21,631 nucleotides of DNA from Isohypsibius dastychi. Its lineage: Eukaryota; Tardigrada; Eutardigrada; Parachela; Isohypsibiidae. Shown here one piece after another: positions 11,125-19,064 of this stretch. Within the stretch, counting starts at the first letter, position 1; each line of letters opens with the position of its first letter. The stretch lies in the NCBI GenBank assembly GCA_034696485.1, contig JAQIWT010000384.1, positions 1 through 21,631 of the forward strand. Direction: 5' to 3'. Under the pieces are notes generated by a model. It searched no databases. It saw nothing but the letters and a program-made list of their open reading frames with translations, and was not told the origin of the DNA. Made by a program: the position numbers and the translations under genes.

Positions 11125-14100
11125 ATGCCTGCCGATAAAAACAATCACGTGGAGCATGTTGCACCGACGACACCTGTGCCGAGAACGGAGCTGGAGGAGG
11201 TTCAAATGAACATCAACCTCAAAGCAGATGAGGTGAGTCACTCTGTTGTGCAGGGACCACAAACAAAATACACAATATAGATCTGCGTTGTAACCAATTT
11301 CAATTCTGCTCAAAACCTATGAAAAATTCGTGTCCGACTAATGTGCATCCGTATGAGAAGATAATCAATGAAGCTTTGTAATGTGCTATGTTCACATTTT
11401 GAGGTGCCAAAATTGTCAATCCGCTGTTGGGGAAATTCGTTGTCAACGCTTACTTCTCTTTTCTTGGAGTTAGAAATTTTAATCTCTTTTTGTGGACCTG
11501 ACACGTACTGGCGGTGCTAGAACAAGTCAAAATCTCGAATAGCTAGAAACGCTTGAATTGCAAAGCTCCCCCTCCCCCAGATCTGAGCTTTGTGCCATAT
11601 ACTAGTCCGCCCAACTAATCCGATGTCGAACGATAAGCGCCATCTTTCGGTGCCGGGGTAAACAAATATTGAGCGCGTTTACAGCGAAGGTACTACTTAG
11701 CAATTGTGAAAAGCACGTAACTTCATCGACGTCCCGGTTTTTTTCACTATGATCACTGTTGGCGCTTTCTGGAATTTTGAAATTTGTTTACAAAATCACC
11801 TAAGAGCCTGTCAGGTGGGGAAAAAATGTTTCAGAGCGGGTTGTTATCACGAGGTCACGACACATCTTGACAGGAATGACAGGAGCTGGGAAAACAGTGT
11901 TTTAAAAATGAGCCCTATCCATTAAAAGTCAGGGCTCGCCGTTCGTTAGCAATCCAACTAATGAGGCATCATGAATTCCTTCGTGCAAGACACCCAGTTA
12001 ACCAGAGTGGGGAAGCGGCACGTTGAGAGTGTTGTTTTTGGGATGCATTTCAGAGCTCAGTGCTTTTGGGATTTGCAAATGAGGTGGAATGCACGCGATG
12101 CGATCGATGCTAAATAGCGGTTTGTTTGCCGATGACAACTTTAGAAGCATAGGTACATCGGCAGACTGAAAGGGAGTCCAGAGGATAAAGGGATACAAAA
12201 AAGGGAGGTCGAATGAGTGATATTTGCTCAAACCTCCGGAGCAGCCATTTAGACATGTACTTACTCCCTATATCATTCCCCCTTCTTTCTCCGCCGCAAT
12301 ACGTCACTAAATAGTAAAACATACTCGCTTTCTCCCTCTCGAGTCAGTCACTCATTTTATTCTCCCCAATAATTGACATTCTCTACCAACTTCTTTCATT
12401 TATTCCAACTCGCGTCCAGCTGTTTCTTCCTTGTTTGCTGAAAATGTTCCCAATCATCTTCACAATCCATTTATCCCATTATTTGCATCGACTTATTTGG
12501 TCTTCTCGTACGTGACCTTTAACGATTTAATACACCGTCGTTCGTTGACGAAGTAGACTTCGGCGAAATTAATAAAGACCAGCCCGTGTTGAAGTTTATT
12601 CTCTTCCATTCCGTCCAGCTTGCGGTGTTCTTTTTTTTTATCTGGATTTCCTCGGATTACATCGTTAGCAATGGCTAATTCCAAAGCCCCGACCCTGAAG
12701 TCGCAGAGCAGTGATAAATCGAGAACCAATTCGAAAACCGTCGATTTGAAAAGTATTGACCTGAATCTTCATGATGAGAATGCAGAGGTCCCTGAACTTT
12801 TACGGAGGAGCAGTTTGGAAGTTCAACTTGAAGATGCAGTCTTTGAGGTATAATATTGTTTTGACATTGCCCGAGTTTGCTTAAGGGTGTGAAGTTCTCA
12901 GCATCCAGGAAATGACAGATATAAAACAAATATGTCGTGACACGTTGTGGCTTTGGGGGGAAACGTTCGCCACATGTACCAAGCCAATGATATTGTTCAT
13001 AGTGGCCAGTTACGGCTGATCTCTGTACCCCCGATGATTTCCTGAGCTTCTGCTTAATTTTTCCTAGTGTTTAACAAATTCCACTAGCCATTTGAGAAAC
13101 TAGGATTTATTGATTACATGCTGAGTTCTAAGTGGGCTGCTGAGAAAACAGCAAGTTTCTCGCCCTGCTAATCGTTCTTTTTGTCTGTTTTCAGTCCCTG
13201 GACGCGACTCGCCGGATGTTGGCCATGTGTGAAGAGGTGAGTGATGATGTCTACCGTTAAAGTAAGGGAGGAAATGTTGAGCGCCTGACTATAATGACAC
13301 CGAGAAAAATGGGATGATATGCAATTCTGAAAGTTTGAAAAGTCGATGAAACTTGATTGTTGGAGGGAACGGCTTATGCTTTGAGGGAAGAAACCAGTCT
13401 GAATGACAATTTAAACACCAACCACTTGTTCTTTAATCATTAAAGCTTATCTGGTGAGACGCATTCCCGATCGATGGGAGACTCTTACTTCCTCTTACCG
13501 CAAAGTCGCTTAAGGAAGACAATAAAACGTACATTTATGACGAGCGGTTTTTACTCTTGAGACAAAGAATGAAAAGTTTCTGAACGATCGGCATAGTCGG
13601 TTAACACGAAACCAGATGAAACAGAAATCTAATTATTCAGAAAATGCTGAGAGATCACCGATGGAATGTTGCAATATTTATGGAATGAGTGAACCTTATT
13701 TCGAGGGAACAGACCGAGAGACTGGGGAAATGCTCGACCTCATCGATGAAAACATATTTCCCAAGAGGCAATTTCACGGAGCTACGATCATTAAATGCAT
13801 AATCCCCCGGATATCGTCCCGAGTTGCGTTTTTATTCCTGACAAATGGACCATGTTTTATTTTACATCCGGACGATAAATTGAGATCGGTTTCTGGCATC
13901 CTTCCAAGTATTGACCTTCAGAAACTAATTGAATTCAGGTTAATGGTTGAATTCGTAGTGACGGAGAAACGTTGAGTTATTTCCAACTGGATCACTTTAC
14001 AAGAACAACATTTCAAATAATGAAATGGAAATTTGAGACGAACTCCTGAGTAAACAATCGCTCGAATTTGACACAGAGCATTTAGTGAGTTTGTGGATTA

Positions 14101-15002
14101 GAACGCTGTTTGATGGAAGTTGAAGTAGGAATCGATATAAGCTTGATTTGAAGCCTCTTCAAGGATTTAACCTCGTCCGAGCAGTTAGATAGATTTCTGT
14201 TAATCATTATTTCTTATCTTTCAGAGCAAAGATGCCGGCATCCGGACGTTGGTTATGTTGGATGAACAAGGAGGTAAGCTACAAAGGTCACGGTATTCTG
14301 AGACGAATATTGGATAATCATCTTAATTGATCCGCTTTTAGAACAGCTTGATCGTATTAACGAAGGGATGGACCAGATTAATCAGGATATGAAAGAAGCT
14401 GAAAAGAATCTGACGGGGATGGATAAATGTTGCGGGCTATGCGTCTGTCCATGGAATAAGTACGTAGGGAAAAAAATCTGTGATCGGTCCCACGCACGAA
14501 TCTTATCTGATTAGTAAGCGTTTGTTGCCCTAGAGTTTGTAACTAACGAATTATGTTGCAGAGGAAAGAACTTTGAGAAAGGTGATGATTATGACAAAAC
14601 CTGGAAAGACACGGGTGATGGCAAAATCGGCGGAGGACCACGTGTTACAGTGCCTCAGGGTGGCGGAGTGATGATTTCAGGAGGATATATCACCAAGTAA
14701 GCATCCTTTCAAATTCAGATATGTTCAAAATTGGTTGGCTTTTGACCAAGAAAAAAACCACCTTACTTCATATCATCTGTTTTAATAGAATAACGAACGA
14801 CGCACGTGAAGATGAGATGGAAGATAACATCGGTCAAGTGTCCACCATGCTGACCAATCTGCGCAACATGGCCGTCGACATGAGTGGAGAAATCGAGGGG
14901 CAGAATGCCCAGTTAGAGAAGATCAACTTGAAAGCCGATTCAAACGCAAATCGCATCACGGATGCCAACAAAAGGGCAGACAAACTCCTAAAGAAAGCAT
15001 GA
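11125..15002 (+). CDS. SNAP-25-like Qb/Qc t-SNARE, paralog B (isoform from exon 1a)
   Basis: This is the second SNAP-25 gene, in the same orientation as A. Coding exons are 11125-11232, 13195-13236, 14225-14273, 14342-14459, 14562-14696 and 14789-15002, giving 221 residues. Exon lengths match A except that the last is 3 bases longer. The N-terminus [15 protein letters not shown] resembles known invertebrate SNAP-25. Exon 2 is [14 protein letters not shown] and exon 3 [16 protein letters not shown] (zero-layer Gln65). Cys96, 97, 100 and 102 form the [10 protein letters not shown] membrane-anchoring cluster. The Qc helix contains [13 protein letters not shown] and EIEGQNAQL with its zero-layer Gln. 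Introns 1 (1962 bases) and 2 (988 bases) are far longer than in A. Intron 1 holds the alternative exon 1b and the conserved block at 12106-12427. Its 3' end faces paralog C. An acceptor at 11088 suggests an upstream non-coding exon. Confidence 0.96.
12106..12427 (+). promoter_or_regulatory. Highly conserved non-coding block upstream of exon 1b in B (candidate alternative promoter)
   Basis: These 322 bases match the reverse complement of 18421-18742 in paralog C with only four differences that I could find (at about 12143, 12380, 12414 and 12415) and no indels. Weaker similarity continues to about 12525. The block ends about 240 bases before the exon 1b start codon, where an isoform-specific promoter is expected. 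Visible words include a CRE-like half site (TGACGTA on the minus strand, 12300-12306), an E-box CAGCTG near 12418 and a pyrimidine-rich stretch with CTCTC. The identity could reflect recent gene conversion, regulatory constraint, or both. A short antisense open frame in the block (12110-12322 minus) is intact in both copies but looks incidental. Confidence 0.5.
12671..12847 (+). CDS. Alternative first coding exon (1b) of SNAP-25 paralog B
   Basis: This open stretch begins at ATG 12671 and ends in GAG|GTATAA at 12847/12848. It leaves phase 0, exactly as exon 1a does, so it can splice directly to exon 2 (13195). It encodes 59 residues: a Ser/Lys-rich N-terminus ([15 protein letters not shown]), an acidic stretch, then [18 protein letters not shown] leading into SLDATRR. 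This replaces the 36 residues of exon 1a and changes the membrane-distal start of the Qb helix. The same exon, with the same length and phase, exists in paralog C at 18183-18007, where most of its codons are conserved. The predicted isoform is 244 residues. An in-frame ATG at 12620 would add 17 residues, but the C copy does not share that sequence, so I prefer 12671. Confidence 0.8.
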
Positions 15003-15927
15003 GATCTCCCGGAACGGACTTGTATTTTTCGGTTCTTTGATCTCGATTTTATTCTCCGCATTGTGCCGACTGTCACACTGCTGACAGTGTTTTAGATACA
15101 GAGATTGGTTAACAGAGTGATAATATACCTTTGATTTGGTTGACTTATCTTTATGAACTCTATGGTTGTGATAATCTGACTTACCGCGCTATTTTCTTTC
15201 TTGTTAGCCCGGAGCATATTTATGAGGTTCTTCCCTGAAATCCCACTTCTGATTATCGAGGTGAGCAGCGTTCAAACTAGTGTAAGTCCAGAGAGATAAA
15301 AATACCCCAGCCTGAAGTTCATGTTTTGCGCGATAAGATAAGATGACACTGCTCTTGATATGGTTCACATTACTCAATTTTAAATTCTTTTTCTGCTGGA
15401 TTTAAGTTTTGTTTTATCAAAATAGGGACAAACTGTGTAGGAGGTGTAGAAAACAAAAAGAGTATCATGAGAAATTCAGAATGATCGGGTTCAGATCAAT
15501 GCCGTTGTAGAATCTTGCTTGCCGTGACCATGTCTGGAACTGGGTGAGCGCGAGAGACGATGGTGGACAATAGTGTACTGTATTCCAGTGAAGTAAGCAT
15601 GGTGGTGGGTTACACTGGTGGACCACAAGGTGTTCTGACTTGAAGAATGGCTCACTGGGAAAGGCACTTGAGGGCGACTGTTTTTTGAAGAGGACCAAAT
15701 CCGGTCAGACCTCTGGGCATAATTCGGTAACTCTGGATAAAAATGCAAAGAGGAGTGATTTGAGATACGATGTACTAAAACGACATCAAATCAAGAACGA
15801 AAGAGAAATATAATATGGAACTGAGTTGAACCGTCTGTCAGAACCTAACGTCAATTTCACTACAACTTGGGGAAACACAAGGACTTTTTCAATCATCTTC
15901 CGGAACGTCGAACTCACCGCAAGCTGC
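15003..15927. other. Convergent spacer between SNAP-25 B and C
   Basis: These 925 bases hold both 3' UTRs. The sequences directly after the two stop codons do not resemble each other, so the spacer is not part of the inverted repeat. A small hairpin-forming pair (ACTGTCA/TGACAGT) lies at 15069-15088. A TTTATT at about 15048 reads AATAAA on the minus strand but is far from C's stop. No coding exon was recognised; minus-strand frames at 15465-15748 look like chance. Confidence 0.5.
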
Positions 15928-18900
15928 TCAGGCTTTCTTCAGCAGTTTTCCGGCTCGCTTATTGGCTTCGTTGATCCGGATGTCATTTGACTCAGCTTTC
16001 CGGTTGATGTTCTCAAGCTGACGAGTTTGCGTTTCCAATTCGCCACCCATGTCGACTGCCATGTTGCGCAGATTAGTGATCATGGTTGACACCTGACCAA
16101 TGTTGTCCTCCATCTCATCTTCTCTTGCGTCATTAGTAATTCTATACATAATATCAAAACAGAAAAACTTAATTTGATTTGCAACTAGTTCCGGTAAATG
16201 TACCTTGAAATGTAACCACCGGTAGGACCGAATCCATTTCCATCCGGTACCGTAACTCGAGGAGCTGCGCTGTTGACTTTTCCATCACCGGTGTCTTTCC
16301 AGGTTTTATCGTAATCACCACCTTTCTCAAAATTTTTGCCTCTGCAAAATGCAGCCTTCAAGTATGTTCCGTTAAGCCTGTGTTTGTACTAACTTGTTCC
16401 ATGGACAAACGCATAGTCCACAACATTTGTCCATTCCCGTCAAGTTTTTCTCAGCTTCTTTCATATCCTGATTAATCTGGTCCATCCCTTCGTTAATGCG
16501 ATCAAGCTGTTCTAAAAGCGGACCAATTAACATGATTATCTAATATTCGTCTCAGAATATCGTGACCTTTGTAGCTTACCTCCTTGTTCATCCAACATAA
16601 CCAACGTCCGGATGCCGGCATCTTTGCTCTAAAAGATCAAAAATAATGATTAATAGAAATCTTTCCAACTGCTCGGACGAGGTTAAATCCTTGAAGAGGC
16701 TTCAAATCAAGCTCAAATCGATTTCTACTTCAACTTCTATCAAACAGCGTTCTAATCCACAAACTCACTAAATGCGATCTGTGTCAAATTCGAGCGATTG
16801 TTTACTCAAGAGTACATCTCAAATTTCCATTTCATTATTTGAAATGTTGTTCTTGTAAAGTGATCCAGCTTGGAATAACTCAGCGTTCCAAAATTACTAT
16901 GAACTGAGTTGTTAATCTGAATGGGATGATGTTTTAAAAGTCAGTTGCCGCAGAGTTGATTCCAAGAACCATCCATAAAACCAACGTTCGTTCGTGGAAA
17001 TTCAGAATTGGTAAACTGTCTGAAGAAACATTCGAATCCGACGAATGTTTGGGATCATTGCGCCGTAAAACTGCCTCTTGGGAAATATCATTCCGAATTA
17101 AATTGAACAATCCACAACATCTCATCTGCTCGTTCGAGGGAAACCTCACTTGCCCTTATCACAAATACCATTAATGTTTTCTCTCTGGTCCTTTCTCAAC
17201 TTCTGAAATACCTTGATGTCATAAACTGGCTTCAGTTTATGGCTGCAGATATATTGATGCATGGAAACAGCTAGAAATGTATCAAGAGCAAAAAACAGCT
17301 TGTCAAAAATGTTCGGTTGATTGTCTTTCTTAAGCGACTTTGCGGTAACTGAAGTAACAGTCTCTCATCGATCGGGAATGCGTCTTACAAGATAGGTTTT
17401 AATGATTAACGAGCAAGTGGTTGGTGTTTAAATTGTCACTCAAACTACTTTTCCCCTCAAAGCATAAGATATTCCCTCCAACAGTCAAGCGTCATCAACT
17501 TTTCAAGTTTCAAAAATCCATTTCATCCCATTTTTCTCGGTCTGATTACAGTCTGTCGTTCAATATTTCTCTCAGTTTTGTTGAGATATCATCACTCACC
17601 TCTTCACACATGGCCAACATCCGGCGTGTTGCGTCCAGGGACTGTAAGAAGAAAAGGAAGAATTAGCACGACAAACTTGGTCTTTCTCTCTCAGCCGACT
17701 GTGAACTCAGTATACCCCGAGTAAAATATATTGAGAAAACCCGGATTCCCGGATTGGTTTATGAGCCATATTCCCTTGATCATCGGATTTTTTCGGACCA
17801 CCGATAAATTAACCCACGTCCATCAACGCATCAGTCAACCGAAATTCGCCACTATGGACAGTTTCATTGGCTTGGTTCATGTGGCGAACGTTTGCCCCCA
17901 AAGCTATAACGTGTCACGACATATTTGTTCTATATCTGTCATTTCCTGGATGCTGAGAACTTCACACCCTTAAGCAAACTTGGGTAATGTCAAAACAATA
18001 TTGTACCTCAAAGACCGCATCATCAAGTTGAACTTCCATACTGCTCCTCCGTAAAAGTTCAGGGACTTCTGCATTCTCGTCATGAAGATTCAGGTCAATA
18101 CTCTTCAAATCAACGGTTTTCGAATTGGTTCTCGATTTATCACTGCTTTGCGACTTTAAAGGTTGAGACCTCAAACTCGCCATTCCCTTCCCAAGTTAAA
18201 ACACAATGTATTCCAGTCAAAAGGCCCCTAGTGGTTCACTGCATCGCACGAAATTGGAATCGAAGATGAGATTTGGCGGAGATTAAATGGTCTACGCCGA
18301 TAGAGTAGTTTCTGAGAACAGCTCGGTAAAGGTCATGATTATAATGACCAAATAAACTCATGCAAATGATGGGATAAATAGATTTTGAAGATGGTCGGGA
18401 ACATTTTCAGCAAACAAGGAAGAAACAGCTGGGTGCGAGTTGGAATAAATGAAAGAAGTTGGTAGAGGATGTCAATTATTGGGGAGAATAAAATGAGTGA
18501 CTGACTCGAGAGGGAGAAAGCGAGTATGTTTTACTATTTAGTGACGTATTGCGGCGGAGAAAGAAGGGGGAATGATATAGGGAGTAAGTACATGTCTAAA
18601 TGGCTGCTCCGGAGGTTTGAGCAAATATCACTCATTCGACCTCCCTTTTTTGTATCCCTTTATCCTCTGGACTCCCTTTCAGTCTGCCGATGTACCTATG
18701 CTTCCAAAGTTGTCATCGGCAAACAAACCGCTATTTAGCATCAGTCTTCTTTGCTAATTTAGAAATCACACGCGTGTGAACTTGTGATACTGCAGATCAC
18801 TTGAGGATTTCGTTGACAGGAACAATATGAGACTGATTATTCGTTAGACGGGCCAGCATTCAAAGCCTGAATGGACTTCTAAATTCGACTTATCATGTAT

Positions 18901-19064
18901 CAAACGGTGGTTGTTTCTCTTTTCCATGATTACAGTAGACTACAACAAAATAGAAAAAGTGTCAAACTTACGTCATCGGCTTTCAGGTTGATGTTCATTT
19001 GGATCTCCTCCAGCTCGGTTCTGGGTACCGGCGTTACTGGGGCAGCATGTTCCAAGTGCGCCAT
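15928..19064 (-). CDS. SNAP-25-like Qb/Qc t-SNARE, paralog C (isoform from exon 1a)
   Basis: This third SNAP-25 gene is inverted relative to A and B. Coding exons, in order, are 19064-18972, 17641-17600, 16628-16580, 16511-16394, 16341-16204 and 16141-15928. All introns are GT-AG with matching phases, giving 217 residues. Exon 1a is shorter than in A and [21 protein letters not shown], ending ADD. Exon 3 is identical to B. Zero-layer Gln is at 60; the anchoring cysteines are 91, 92, 95 and 97. The linker exon is 138 bases, one codon longer than in A and B, and ends GGYISR. The Qc helix contains ELETQTRQL, with Thr after the zero-layer Gln where A and B have Asn. Exons 2, 3 and the first half of 4 follow B closely; the rest of exon 4 follows A. 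A possible acceptor (TTTTTTGTAG) at 19190 suggests a 5' UTR exon of about 125 bases. Confidence 0.95.
18007..18183 (-). CDS. Alternative first coding exon (1b) of SNAP-25 paralog C
   Basis: This is the counterpart of B exon 1b: also 177 bases, starting at ATG 18183 and ending GAG|GTACAA in phase 0, so it can join exon 2 at 17641. The first dozen residues differ (MASLRSQP), but from [15 protein letters not shown] onward the protein is almost the same as B. Changes such as SMEVQLDD for SLEVQLED are conservative. Preservation of frame, length and donor in both paralogs argues for a real coding exon. The predicted isoform is 245 residues. Confidence 0.78.
18421..18742 (-). promoter_or_regulatory. 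Highly conserved non-coding block upstream of exon 1b in C
   Basis: This is the inverted counterpart of 12106-12427, with four differences in 322 bases by manual comparison. It lies about 240 bases before exon 1b of C, the same distance as in B, which supports a promoter or enhancer role for that isoform. The CRE-like word TGACGTA reads on the plus strand at 18542-18548. Beyond 18742 the similarity to B stops at once. Confidence 0.5.

Larger units (their letters stand above)
12106..14403 (+). repeat. Left arm of the B/C inverted repeat (about 2.3 kb)
   Basis: This span aligns with the reverse complement of 16450-18742. It covers the conserved block, exon 1b, exon 2, intron 2, exon 3, intron 3 and the first half of exon 4. 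Compared introns look roughly 90-95% alike by eye, exon 3 is identical and exon 2 differs at 2 of 42 bases. A divergent island lies at about 12530-12690. Similarity ends abruptly within exon 4 on one side and at 12106 on the other. Confidence 0.8.
16450..18742 (-). repeat. Right arm of the B/C inverted repeat (about 2.3 kb)
   Basis: This is the inverted match to 12106-14403. The inner boundary lies inside exon 4 of C, between 16474 (last clearly B-specific base) and 16450 (first A-like base). From there to the stop codon, C no longer follows B: intron 4 is unrelated and half as long (52 against 102 bases), and exons 5 and 6 differ widely. Confidence 0.8.

Noticed and set aside
13616-13975. 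A 119-codon open frame within intron 2 of SNAP-25 B
   Set aside because: It lies wholly inside an intron, resembles no family I know, and no comparably long same-strand frame is seen in the matching intron of paralog C despite high DNA similarity. Likely chance.
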